The notes: generated from the sequence alone by a model not told the origin. 64,000 nt of DNA from Nitrincola lacisaponensis (GCF_000691225.1 NZ_JMSZ01000001.1:93105-157104), one strand, 5' to 3'. Counted from the stretch's first letter, positions 17,808 to 24,871 are shown. Numbers and translations: made by a program.

Positions 17808-18938
17808 ATGGCAAACTCTTGGCGCCAGAGCGCACTGGCAGAACGTCACCGGGCCCTGGGCTCAAACCTGGAAGACTGGAATGGCATGGGCACCGCCTGG
17901 ACCTATGCAACAGACCTGGCCGATGCCCATGAAGCGATCCGTACCCGTGCCGGACTCATGGACGTGTCCGGACTGAAAAAAGTCCACTATGTCGGCCCCC
18001 ATGCCGAATCCCTGCTCGACTACGCCACCTCCCGCGACATCTCCAAGGTCTATCCGGGCAAATCCGTATACGCCACTTTCCTCAATGAAGCGGGCAAGTT
18101 TGTCGATGATTGCGTCATTTACCGTACCGGACCCAACGCCTTCATGGTCGTGCACGGTGCCGGTAACGGCTATGAAATGCTGGTACGTTCAGCACAGGGC
18201 CGTCAGGTCGCCATCCTCTTCGACGACGACCTGCACGACCTGTCACTGCAAGGACCACTGGCGGTAGACTTTCTGGAACAGCATGTCGACGGCATCCGCG
18301 AGCTGGCCTATTTTCACCACCTGCAAACCCGACTCTTCGGCTGCCCGGTGATGATCTCCCGCACCGGCTACACCGGCGAGCGTGGCTATGAAATCTTCTG
18401 CAAAGCCGCCGATGCACCGCTCATCTGGGACAGCATCCTGGAGCAGGGCGCAGCCATGGGCATCGTACCCTGCGCCTTCACCACCCTCGACTGGCTCCGA
18501 GTGGAAAGCTACCTGCTGTTCTTCCCCTATGACAACTCAGAAAAATACCCCTTCGACAACGAACCGGCAGGCGACACCCTCTGGGAACTGGGCCTGGACT
18601 TCACCGTATCGCCCACCAAGACCGAGTTCCGTGGCGGCCATGAACATGCCCGCCTGCAAGGCAAAGAACGCTTCAAAATCTTCGGTGTGCTGGTCGATAG
18701 CCAAGAAGCCGCAGGCGAGGGCGACACCCTCTGGGCCGATGGCCGTCAGGTCGGCGTCATCACCTGCGCCATGTACTCACGCCTCACCGGCAAATCCATG
18801 GCCATCGCCCGCCTGGAACCCGGCTACGCCGAACAAGGCACCCCACTGGAGGTGAAAGGTCAGCTCAACACTGCCGCCATCGCCCACACCCTGCCGTTTG
18901 ATGATCCGGAAAAAACCAAACGTACCGCCAAGGGGTAA
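17808..18938 (+). CDS. dmmD: GcvT-like tetrahydrofolate-dependent protein of dimethylamine degradation
   Basis: The 376-residue protein is a single-domain member of the aminomethyltransferase (GcvT) family. It has RTRAGLMDVSGLKKVHYVG near the N-terminus, YATSRDISKVYPGKSVYATF, SRTGYTGERGYEIF and a C-terminal barrel domain from about 285. In the dmm system it is thought to capture the formaldehyde released by DmmABC on THF as methylene-THF. It is not a normal glycine-cleavage T protein, because no gcvH or gcvP is nearby. It has a strong ACAGGAGA site and closes the amine operon. Confidence 0.82.
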   Translation: MANSWRQSALAERHRALGSNLEDWNGMGTAWTYATDLADAHEAIRTRAGLMDVSGLKKVHYVGPHAESLLDYATSRDISKVYPGKSVYATFLNEAGKFVDDCVIYRTGPNAFMVVHGAGNGYEMLVRSAQGRQVAILFDDDLHDLSLQGPLAVDFLEQHVDGIRELAYFHHLQTRLFGCPVMISRTGYTGERGYEIFCKAADAPLIWDSILEQGAAMGIVPCAFTTLDWLRVESYLLFFPYDNSEKYPFDNEPAGDTLWELGLDFTVSPTKTEFRGGHEHARLQGKERFKIFGVLVDSQEAAGEGDTLWADGRQVGVITCAMYSRLTGKSMAIARLEPGYAEQGTPLEVKGQLNTAAIAHTLPFDDPEKTKRTAKG

Positions 18939-19260
18939 TCCACACCACACGCCTCCCGGCATTCAGCTGTTGAATGGGGGAGGTGTAAGCCTGCCGCAGA
19001 CACACCTTACTCACAGGGTTCGCTCGATGATTACCTTTTGGATTGATTGCCTTTTTAGGGTTGATACCGAAGAGATAATTCATAAATAGCATTTAATATC
19101 AATGCACTAAAAATAACCATTAATCAACGCCACGTTTAAAAGGTATATCTTCATAATATATGTTATGAGGTCAAAGACCCCATTAATGGACTGTTATGCC
19201 AGATTTGACTGTCAGCCCCGATGCAATATGATAGATCTATATTTTTCGAGGGATAGGTAA
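18939..19260. other. 322-bp gene-free region after the amine operon
   Basis: An interrupted hairpin lies at 18947-18985. Its outer ACAC..CTCCC pairs with GGGAGGTGT and its inner ATTCA pairs with TGAAT around GCTGT. It lacks a T-run, so it could be an mRNA end-stabilising structure or a factor-dependent stop. From about 19040 the sequence becomes clearly AT-rich, marking the start of the accessory segment. GTTATGC at 19193-19199 is the proposed left edge of an integron-like cassette. No coding sequence is supported. Confidence 0.5.
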
Positions 19261-19518
19261 ATGCCAGTTATTAGTCGCTTTTACGGGATTTTGATTGCAA
19301 TGTATTTTAATGATCATAATCCACCGCATTTTCATGCAAAATATTCTGGTTACGAAGCACTATTTGCATTTGATGGAACCATATTGGAAGGGGAGTTGCC
19401 CAAACGAGCAACTTCCTTTGTTCAGGAATGGATAGGTATACACAAAACAGAATTGGAAGAAAATTGGCGTCGAGCCCAAGCAGGTGAACCTCTTAATTAC
19501 ATTGCACCGCTGGAGTAA
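19261..19518 (+). CDS. DUF4160 domain protein
   Basis: A small 85-residue protein with the DUF4160 core PVISRFYGILIAMYFNDHN, then PPHFHAKYSGYEALF and PKRATSFVQEWI. It is paired with a DUF2442 gene three bases downstream, a recurrent two-gene unit in mobile DNA that has been suggested to be toxin-antitoxin-like; its biochemical role is not established. A purine-rich AGGGATAGG precedes the ATG. The surrounding DNA is more AT-rich than the amine operon. Confidence 0.85.
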   Translation: MPVISRFYGILIAMYFNDHNPPHFHAKYSGYEALFAFDGTILEGELPKRATSFVQEWIGIHKTELEENWRRAQAGEPLNYIAPLE

Positions 19519-19521
19519 ATT

Positions 19522-19782
19522 ATGTTGCATATTAAATCTGCAAAATACGTAGCTGATTACAAAATATGGGTAGCTTTTGATGATGGTACGTCTGGTGAAA
19601 TCGATCTGGATGGAGTGCTAAATGGGCCTGTATTTGAACCTCTGAAGGAAATCACTGTTTTCAGAAAGGTATCGGTTGATCCAGAGCTTGAGACTGTTGT
19701 TTGGCCAAATGGAGCAGATCTGGCTCCAGAGTTTCTTAAAGGTTTGCATAACAAGCAAAGCCAGCCGACGCTTACCGCGTAG
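19522..19782 (+). CDS. DUF2442 domain protein
   Basis: An 86-residue protein with the DUF2442 pattern YKIWVAFDDGTSGEIDL, then FEPLKEITVFRKVSVDPE and VWPNGADLAPEFL. DUF2442 is commonly encoded beside DUF4160 and in toxin-antitoxin-rich regions. It begins three bases after the DUF4160 stop behind GGAG. Its 3' end overlaps the attC-like site at 19746-19799, as cassette genes often do. No activity is claimed. Confidence 0.87.
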   Translation: MLHIKSAKYVADYKIWVAFDDGTSGEIDLDGVLNGPVFEPLKEITVFRKVSVDPELETVVWPNGADLAPEFLKGLHNKQSQPTLTA

Positions 19783-19799
19783 CGGCTTTGAGCGTTGGT
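19746..19799 (+). repeat. attC-like recombination site
   Basis: An imperfect palindrome starts GCATAAC-AAGC-AAAGCC and ends GGCTTT-GAGC-GTTGGTA. AAC pairs with GTT, AAGC with the following arm with bulges, and AAAGCC with GGCTTT. The central CGACGC..CCGCG resembles the variable part of many attC sites. The size, the AAC/GTT ends and the unpaired bulged bases are the features that integron integrases recognise. The boxes deviate from the RYYYAAC/GTTRRRY consensus at one position on each side. Confidence 0.55.
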
Positions 19800-20025
19800 A
19801 ATGACTCCCCACGTCAAGCAGGTACCCTGGACAATCGTTGTCCCGGGTTGACCGGCGATAACGGTACTTATCGAGAGATAACACAGAATCAGGAACAGTA
19901 TCCGGGTCAACAAATTCATGTGCTTGAATTTGGGAGGTCTAAAATGAGTGTGTTGAAGGTCGCTTGCATGAAGATCGATAGCTAACCAGGCCATGCACCG
20001 GATGCTGCTCCGTTGAACATGAGCA
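19783..20025. other. 243-bp spacer between the cassette-like unit and ccdB
   Basis: No recognisable gene. One curiosity is a 13-codon reading frame at 19944-19985 (MSVLKVACMKIDS) preceded at good spacing by GGGAGG. It could be a chance match, a leader peptide or the start of a truncated gene. It is followed by AAC..GTTGAAC around 19984-20018, too short to be a convincing second attC site. Confidence 0.3.
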
Positions 20026-20343
20026 TTAAACTCCCGAGATAGCCATATCCAGAGCTCCAACAATCTGGTCTCTGAAGTGCGATAGAGAACCAACCGGGTT
20101 TTTGAGGTACTTTTCAGAAACAGAGGAGATTTGCGGGGTTAGCAGTAGCAGCTCCTCGTCTCCAAAGCTGATTTCCGGCATTAGTCCCTGCATGGTTTCG
20201 CCTCCGAAGGCGGAGCGTTTGCCCAAAGGGATTACGATGCGGGTGGCAAGTTCACTAAGCAGGCTGCTTTGAACATCGACAAAGTAAGGGTAGTGTGCTT
20301 TGCTGGTTTTGCTCGGGTTGGGGTATACATCAAACTGAGCCAT
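20026..20343 (-). CDS. ccdB: CcdB-family toxin (gyrase poison)
   Basis: CcdB toxins trap DNA gyrase on DNA when the antitoxin CcdA decays. The 105-residue protein starts MAQFDVYPN and contains YFVDVQSSLL, RIVIPLGK, MPEISFGDEELLLLTPQ and the C-terminal SHFRDQIVGALDMAISG, aligning along the whole CcdB family length of about 101 residues. The start codon overlaps the ccdA stop by one base (TGATG), as in known ccd operons. A 10-residue upstream extension is possible but would lie inside ccdA. The toxin looks full length. Confidence 0.93.
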   Translation of the reverse strand: MAQFDVYPNPSKTSKAHYPYFVDVQSSLLSELATRIVIPLGKRSAFGGETMQGLMPEISFGDEELLLLTPQISSVSEKYLKNPVGSLSHFRDQIVGALDMAISGV

Positions 20344-20588
20344 CAAAACTCCCTGAATTCGTCGCCGAAGCATCCATGTTGTTCGACAAAATCGTTGTAG
20401 CTTTGTATCGCAGCGTGATTTTCTTCAACCCATTGTTGCGCTTCGCGTTTGGAAAGCTCTTCTTTCAGGGATCGCTCCAGGGTGGCAGACAAGTTAATGT
20501 TCAGTTCACGGCTTTTGCGCAGAAGATCGCTATTGATTGAGAGGTTCGTCGCTTTTTTGGGTGCAGTCGGGTCATAGAGTTCGGCCAT
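20343..20588 (-). CDS. ccdA: CcdA-family antitoxin
   Basis: The 81-residue antitoxin has a short N-terminal ribbon-helix-helix DNA-binding part (KKATNLSINSDLLRKSRELNINLS) and a C-terminal toxin-binding tail (QQWVEENHAAIQSYNDFVEQHG) with the phenylalanine-rich ending typical of CcdA. It is immediately upstream of ccdB with a one-base overlap. A perfect 20-bp palindrome containing a TATAAT lies about 42 bases upstream and is the likely operator through which CcdA represses its own operon. Confidence 0.92.
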   Translation of the reverse strand: MAELYDPTAPKKATNLSINSDLLRKSRELNINLSATLERSLKEELSKREAQQWVEENHAAIQSYNDFVEQHGCFGDEFREF

Positions 20589-20629
20589 CAGAGCCTCGCA
20601 AAAGTTATTAAATAGACCGCTTGTAGCTT

Positions 20630-20649
20630 ATGCGCATTATAATGCGCAT
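20630..20649. promoter_or_regulatory. palindromic operator/promoter of ccdAB
   Basis: ATGCGCATTATAATGCGCAT is a perfect 20-base inverted repeat with ATTATAAT at its centre, which can serve as the -10 element in either direction. Its position just before ccdA suggests the autoregulatory binding site of the CcdA-CcdB complex. Confidence 0.65.
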
Positions 20650-20724
20650 GCAAGCACTTAACCCAGTCCCCACAATACCCTGCACCGAATAGCGTTGCTC
20701 ACACCTTATTGCGGCATTATGTTT

Positions 20725-20778
20725 CTTGACCGTACCTGTTAACTGGTACTATTAATGGCACCTAATAGTTTATTAGGT
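20725..20778 (+). promoter_or_regulatory. promoter and operators of the phd/parE module
   Basis: TTGACC (20725-20730) and TACTAT (20747-20752) form a -35/-10 pair with a 16-base spacer. An imperfect palindrome GTACC-T-GTTAAC-T-GGTAC (20732-20749) lies within the promoter. A second, perfect one, ACCTAATA-GTT-TATTAGGT (20760-20778), lies just downstream and ends seven bases before the antitoxin ATG. Phd-type antitoxins repress by binding paired palindromes in this layout. Confidence 0.6.
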
Positions 20779-20785
20779 ATTCAAT

Positions 20786-21055
20786 ATGCACGTGAAATTT
20801 TCCGAGGATGTCATTCCTCTATCAGACCTGAAGATCAATCCCGGAAAAGTGGTTGGCCGAGCGCAAGATACGCATCGCCCAATCCTGCTTACCAGCCGAG
20901 GCCGAGGCATCGCTGTTGTTCAGGGACTGGAGGATTATGAGAGAGCCGCGGAGGAATTGCGGTTTGTAAAGGCGGTGGCGCAGGGGCTTATGGATGTTCG
21001 CGAGGGCAACACCATATCGTTGGAGGACGCCAGGAAAACGTTGGGTATCAAGTAA
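20786..21055 (+). CDS. Phd/YefM-family antitoxin
   Basis: An 89-residue antitoxin. The N-terminal Phd/YefM DNA-binding half has VIPLSDLKINPGKVVGRAQ, then RPILLTSRGRGIAVVQGLEDYE. The C-terminal helix (MDVREGNTISLEDARKTLG) should wrap around the toxin. Its stop codon is immediately followed by the toxin ATG (TAAATG). It is the first gene of the module and probably autoregulates through the palindromes at 20732-20778. Confidence 0.88.
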   Translation: MHVKFSEDVIPLSDLKINPGKVVGRAQDTHRPILLTSRGRGIAVVQGLEDYERAAEELRFVKAVAQGLMDVREGNTISLEDARKTLGIK

Positions 21056-21355
21056 ATGGAATTACGCATCACACAGTCCGCTCTTGAGGACTTACAGGCT
21101 ATTCAGGAGTATTACAAAGAGCAGGATGTGCCACATAGCGGCGATGATTTCGTAACTGCAATTCTGGAGTACAGCGAAATACTTAAACGACAACCTGATG
21201 CTGGTCGAGTTGTTCCTGAATTCAACCTGGATGATATTCGTGAACTGATTCACGCGCCATTTCGGGTTGTCTACGTTAGGCAGGTTCAAGAGGTTGTACT
21301 CATTCGTGTTTGGCGTAGTGAGAGGCCGCTCGAATTACCAGCGAATGAAACATAA
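21056..21355 (+). CDS. ParE/RelE-superfamily toxin
   Basis: A 99-residue protein with the ParE fold pattern ITQSALEDLQAIQEYY near the N-terminus, then GRVVPEFNLDDIRELIHAPFRVVY and the C-terminal VLIRVWRSER. The central RVVPE..IRELI..PFRVVY strands are typical of ParE toxins, which act on gyrase, while RelE relatives cleave mRNA; the precise target cannot be told from sequence alone. It is coupled to the Phd-type antitoxin with no gap and appears intact. Confidence 0.88.
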   Translation: MELRITQSALEDLQAIQEYYKEQDVPHSGDDFVTAILEYSEILKRQPDAGRVVPEFNLDDIRELIHAPFRVVYVRQVQEVVLIRVWRSERPLELPANET

Positions 21356-21426
21356 CCAATCCCTGCAGAAAGCTTGTTAAAGCACAGTTCCAACCAAAGC
21401 AACCATACTACGTAGCACTGGCCGCG

Positions 21427-22359
21427 TTAACCGCCAGTCTGTTGCCCATCCTCACCCTGTATCAGGGTCCCAATGATCGCCTGCCTAAGCCAGTTGTGAC
21501 CGGCGTCGCTCTCCCGCCGCGAGTGCCAAACCATGTTGAACGCAAAAGGATCAATCGGGTAGGGCGGCACGAAGAGTTGCAGCGGTGAGTCCTCCTGAAA
21601 TAGATCGAAGCTGCGCCGAGCAGCCGTCAAGATCAAATCTGTGTTGGCCACCACACGACTGGCCACGCCCCAATGAGGCAGAGTCATTGCAACCCGACGG
21701 TTGACACCTTCTCGCTGCAGCGCGTTTTCTATCTCATTGTTTTCGCCACTTTGCATGGCGACCAGTACGTGGGGACGCGAGAGCCACTCTGTTTTCTCAA
21801 GATGGCCCGTTTGGGGCAGTGTGTTTTTATCTGCAGCGCAGACGAAATGCTCGATGAAGAGCGTATGGGTGCGTAACTCATCCGAAAGAGGCGCCTGAAA
21901 CACGCCAAACGCCATATCGATCTCCCCATCATGGACACCTGCCAACATCGCGGCACGGCTGCCTTGAGAAACTTGCAGATCAATCCCTGGAGCGTCTGAA
22001 CGCAATCGCCTAACCAAACCAGGAAGCACCACGCGGGCTCCATAGTCTGACATGGCAAGTCGAAATACCCGTTTTGCCTGGGAGGCGTCGAAAGCAGGCA
22101 GGTCAATGAGCGCACCGAGCTGATGCAGCGCTTCTGTTAGGAGCGGTAGCAATTCATTGGCGCGGGCAGTGAGCTCCAGCTTGCCTGTTCGTCGCACCAG
22201 CAGAGGGTCGTCAAAGATGGCTCGCAAACTGGCGAGCGAATGGCTGACGGCTGGTTGGCTTTTATGTAAGCGCTGTGCCGCCCGCGACACGTGTTTTTCC
22301 ATCAGTAGCGCGTGCAAGGTAACCAGTAAGTTGAGATCGATACGTCTTAAGTTATTCAT
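21427..22359 (-). CDS. LysR-family transcriptional regulator
   Basis: A 310-residue regulator starting MNNLRRIDLNLLVTLHALL; a 12-residue upstream extension has no family match. The N-terminal winged HTH (about 5-65) reads SRAAQRLHKSQPAVSHSLA. The remaining part is a substrate-binding-like effector domain ending in a glutamine/glycine tail. It is divergent from the YdcZ-type transporter gene at 22454 with 94 bases between them, which suggests it controls that gene. The effector is unknown. Confidence 0.93.
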   Translation of the reverse strand: MNNLRRIDLNLLVTLHALLMEKHVSRAAQRLHKSQPAVSHSLASLRAIFDDPLLVRRTGKLELTARANELLPLLTEALHQLGALIDLPAFDASQAKRVFRLAMSDYGARVVLPGLVRRLRSDAPGIDLQVSQGSRAAMLAGVHDGEIDMAFGVFQAPLSDELRTHTLFIEHFVCAADKNTLPQTGHLEKTEWLSRPHVLVAMQSGENNEIENALQREGVNRRVAMTLPHWGVASRVVANTDLILTAARRSFDLFQEDSPLQLFVPPYPIDPFAFNMVWHSRRESDAGHNWLRQAIIGTLIQGEDGQQTGG

Positions 22360-22385
22360 TCTACGAATATGGAAATATAAAAAAT

Positions 22386-22399
22386 AGAATTTCAATTCT
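22386..22399. promoter_or_regulatory. candidate LysR operator between divergent genes
   Basis: AGAATT-TC-AATTCT is a 14-base inverted repeat flanked by two direct copies of AATATGGA. It lies in the 94-bp gap between the LysR gene and the transporter gene, where such a regulator usually binds. Confidence 0.35.
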
Positions 22400-22453
22400 T
22401 AATATGGATTATACAAGATACAAGGCTCTTTACTATGCATCAGGAGTTTTGTC

Positions 22454-22990
22454 ATGAATTCATCTTTCACTCTAGTGGCGCTTGCGGCTTTGGCAGTGAT
22501 CGCCGGGGCCTTGGTGCCTTTTCAATCAGGCAGCAATGCTGAATTGGGCCGAGCGTTGGGCCATCCCCTTTGGGCAACACTGGTCTCGCTACTTGTCAGT
22601 ATGCTGGTCGTCATCCCCATCTTGCTTGCCATACAGGCACCTCTACCTGCCTTAGGGGCCATCAAGAACCTACCGGCTTGGGCGTGGCTGGGCGGTGTGG
22701 CAGGAGCCATCTACATTTCGTCTGCGCTGATACTGGTACCTCGTGTCGGAGCAACTAGCTTCATTGTGTGTGTCATAGCAGGGCAATTGATCACTTCACT
22801 GCTATTGGACTATCACGGCTGGTTGAATTTGCCTGTTAGGGAGATAAGCATAGGGCGTGTGCTAGGGGTCATACTGGTGCTGGTGGGGATGGTGACGGTA
22901 CAGTGGTTCTCACCGACCGTTGTAGTGTCTCAACAGAGCGCTACACAGTTTACGACGGGTATTTCCGGAGCCACCGAGCCCAAGGGGTGA
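22454..22990 (+). CDS. DMT-superfamily transporter, YdcZ/DUF606 type
   Basis: A 178-residue membrane protein with five hydrophobic segments (about 8-25, 37-58, 72-92, 97-115 and 130-150). It shows the DUF606 signature near the N-terminus (AGALVPFQSGSNAELGRALG) and PRVGATSFIVCVIAGQLITS in the middle. YdcZ-like proteins are half-size relatives of the drug/metabolite exporters and act as dimers; the substrate is unknown. It is divergent from the LysR gene. The C-terminal 25 residues are polar and variable. Confidence 0.85.
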   Translation: MNSSFTLVALAALAVIAGALVPFQSGSNAELGRALGHPLWATLVSLLVSMLVVIPILLAIQAPLPALGAIKNLPAWAWLGGVAGAIYISSALILVPRVGATSFIVCVIAGQLITSLLLDYHGWLNLPVREISIGRVLGVILVLVGMVTVQWFSPTVVVSQQSATQFTTGISGATEPKG

Positions 22991-23252
22991 TGAGCTTGTG
23001 GCAAGGATAGTTCAAGCGCTACTATTGAATGAAGTTCAGGAAAGCAGTTGCAGCTCTCACTACATCAAGAACAGTGCATCGAACTCGTCAATGATTCAGA
23101 CTCGGCCTGCTGCGGTCGGCATTCTCTGAGATGCGCCATCAATCATTTGGGCTTTACGTGGTGTCGACAACGAAATAGCAGTTTTTCACACAATCATGAC
23201 CGAAGAAGATATGGTTTTCTGTTGTGTATCTGATCGCGCGTAAGGAGGGTAT
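22991..23252. other. 262-bp region without a recognisable gene
   Basis: Only short frames without family resemblance occur here. The end holds a strong ribosome-binding site, GGAGGG at 23244-23249, for the GTG-starting VOC gene at 23253. It may contain eroded remnants of an older gene, but none can be named. Confidence 0.3.
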
Positions 23253-23624
23253 GTGAGAACAGGGTTGGTTATCTATTCTTCGTCAATTCGACGCTTAGCC
23301 GAATTTTATTGTCAGGTCTTTGACTTTGACGTGCAGGAGAGTGATGAATCCTATGCTTTACTCATGACAGGTGATTTTGAACTTGTGTTGCTTGAAACAG
23401 CAATGTCTAAAAAAGCACTGAGCACAGACAGCGCCAGAGAGGATACACCAATAAAACCGGTATTCTTTATTGATGTTCCGCTTGAACTCATAAGCCAAAA
23501 AATAAAAGAAAATGGTGGCACTGTATATCAACCCAAAAGCTGGGAGTTTGGTGGTCGTCAGGTATGTGATGGCTGTGACTGCGAAGGTAATATTTTTCAG
23601 TTGAGAGTTGGCAAAAATACATAG
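23253..23624 (+). CDS. VOC-family (glyoxalase/bleomycin-resistance-like) protein
   Basis: A 123-residue protein with a single vicinal-oxygen-chelate unit pair: RTGLVIYSSSIRRLAEFYCQVF at the start, then FELVLLET, PVFFIDVPLELISQKIKENGG and the C-terminal DCEGNIFQLR. It starts at GTG behind an excellent GGAGGG site, which decides the start. VOC proteins include glyoxalases, dioxygenases and antibiotic-binding proteins; no specific substrate can be read from the sequence. It lies in a run of small accessory genes. Confidence 0.8.
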   Translation: MRTGLVIYSSSIRRLAEFYCQVFDFDVQESDESYALLMTGDFELVLLETAMSKKALSTDSAREDTPIKPVFFIDVPLELISQKIKENGGTVYQPKSWEFGGRQVCDGCDCEGNIFQLRVGKNT

Positions 23625-23707
23625 ACAACAGCTTCCGCTGTCGAGCAGAGCAGGGACGGAGCAGCCATCGCTTCACGTCGATAAAGACTGTAAGGAAATG
23701 ATGAACG

Positions 23708-24250
23708 GTGAACGAAGAAGAATCGCTCAACAGAGCAATTTATGAAGAAGTGGCTATTTTCCCTTACGACAAGGAATGGCCACTTTTGTTTGAAGAAGAA
23801 CGCAGCCGCCTTCTTCATCTGTTTCCCAGTCGCTTTTTAGCTATTGAGCATATTGGCAGTACAGCAGTACCCGGCCTTTCGGCCAAGCCTATCATCGATA
23901 TACTTGCCGGGGTTGCAACGATGGAAAGCGCTGACGCTTTATTGGAGCCTTTGTGCCAGTCGAAATATACGACATCAATGGAATTCAACGCTTCTCTCAC
24001 TGGTCGACGTTGGCTGATGCGGTGGTCTGAGGGCCGTAGAACACACCACTTGCATCTTGTCGTTCATGGAAGCAAAGAATGGCAACAACGGTTGGCTTTC
24101 CGTGACACACTTCGTACCCATACTGAGATAGCAATGCATTATGAACGGAAAAAGCAGGCATGGGCCGCTGAATTCCGGTCTGATAGAGAAGCCTATACTG
24201 CAGCGAAGACGAGCTTCATACAGGACGCTTTGCGATATACAGAAAAATAG
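23708..24250 (+). CDS. GrpB-family (UPF0157) nucleotidyltransferase-like protein
   Basis: A 180-residue protein starting at GTG, with AAGGAA about ten bases upstream. It contains the GrpB signature VAIFPYDKEWPLLFEEER, then AIEHIGSTAVPGLSAKPIID and, further on, HHLHLVVHGSKEW and LAFRDTLRTH. GrpB proteins have a nucleotidyltransferase fold and are found fused to dephospho-CoA kinase in some bacteria; their activity is not well defined. It sits among VOC and GNAT genes of probable accessory origin. Confidence 0.88.
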   Translation: MNEEESLNRAIYEEVAIFPYDKEWPLLFEEERSRLLHLFPSRFLAIEHIGSTAVPGLSAKPIIDILAGVATMESADALLEPLCQSKYTTSMEFNASLTGRRWLMRWSEGRRTHHLHLVVHGSKEWQQRLAFRDTLRTHTEIAMHYERKKQAWAAEFRSDREAYTAAKTSFIQDALRYTEK

Positions 24251-24264
24251 CCAGATAAGCATCC

Positions 24265-24286
24265 TGTCACAACATCTGGTCATACT
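24265..24286 (+). repeat. 22-bp repeat, copy 1, upstream of a GNAT gene
   Basis: TGTCACAACATCTGGTCATA followed by CT matches the element at 25435-25456 at 18 of 22 positions, including an identical first 11 bases. It lies about 60 bases before the GNAT gene at 24347. It could be a shared regulatory element or a remnant of a duplicated segment. Confidence 0.4.
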
Positions 24287-24346
24287 ATTTTTGGTGGCCA
24301 AATTAACTATGCCAGGACACAAAGGTTATTTTTTCTGGAGAAACAG

Positions 24347-24871
24347 GTGCAAGCCAAAAGAGATATTTCAGTATCAGTAAAAGAAATGCAGCCGGAGGAT
24401 TTAGAGACGGCAGCCGAAGTTCACCGGCTTGCATTTACCCGGCAACAACATTCCCTGGAATGGCTGAGGAGTCATCTACAAGCCTTCCCAAAGATATTTT
24501 GCTATGTGGCGTATGCGGAGGAGTCCTGTGTAGGCTATATCATCTGGTCTCAGAAAGCGGGGTTTAGGTCTAACGCCATCATCGAACTTGAACAGGTCGC
24601 TGTATCCCCAGGTTTTCAAGGAAAAGGTATTGGCAGAGCATTGATCTCTCGAACATTGCCGGATGTCACTATCAAGTTGCAGAAGCAGGGTTCTGTCTTG
24701 CAGCATATTCTGGTGACGACGCGAGCTGATAACCATGCACAGCGTCTGTATAAAGAGGTACTTGGCGCTGAAGTGGAGGCAACCTTGACTAACCTCTACT
24801 CAGCAGACGAAGTCATTATGGTTGCACGAGATGTCAACACATACCACCTGTCAGCCTCTCCGGGTTCATAG
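24347..24871 (+). CDS. GNAT-family N-acetyltransferase
   Basis: A 174-residue acetyltransferase starting at GTG with CTGGAG six bases upstream. The acetyl-CoA-binding motif A reads ELEQVAVSPGFQGKGIGRAL (about 81-100), and the C-terminal NHAQRLYKEVLGAE is the usual motif B region. The substrate is unknown. A 22-bp element shared with the next GNAT gene precedes it. Small stand-alone GNAT genes are frequent in accessory regions. Confidence 0.88.
   Translation: MQAKRDISVSVKEMQPEDLETAAEVHRLAFTRQQHSLEWLRSHLQAFPKIFCYVAYAEESCVGYIIWSQKAGFRSNAIIELEQVAVSPGFQGKGIGRALISRTLPDVTIKLQKQGSVLQHILVTTRADNHAQRLYKEVLGAEVEATLTNLYSADEVIMVARDVNTYHLSASPGS

Larger units (their letters stand above)
19194..19793 (+). 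mobile_element. integron gene-cassette-like unit of 600 bp
   Basis: The unit runs from TTATGC (after a G at 19193) to the G of a second GTT at 19793. It encloses two small genes on one strand and ends in an attC-like imperfect palindrome. The inner R''-type box GCATAAC (19746-19752) is the exact reverse complement of GTTATGC at the left edge, which is the relation expected for an inserted cassette. No integron integrase is visible in the window, so this would be a solitary cassette or a cassette cluster lacking an integrase. Confidence 0.5.

Noticed and set aside
17808..18938. Annotation as glycine cleavage system T protein (gcvT)
   Set aside because: No gcvH or gcvP is nearby, and the position at the end of dmmABC together with the Tdm-like folate domain points to methylated-amine breakdown.
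19980..20018. A second attC site (AAC at 19984-19986 to GTTGAAC at 20012-20018)
   Set aside because: Although GTTGAAC fits the core-site consensus, the span is too short and the arms do not pair well.
23048..23233. A 61-codon frame between the YdcZ-type gene and the VOC gene
   Set aside because: No family resemblance, no ribosome-binding site and odd composition.
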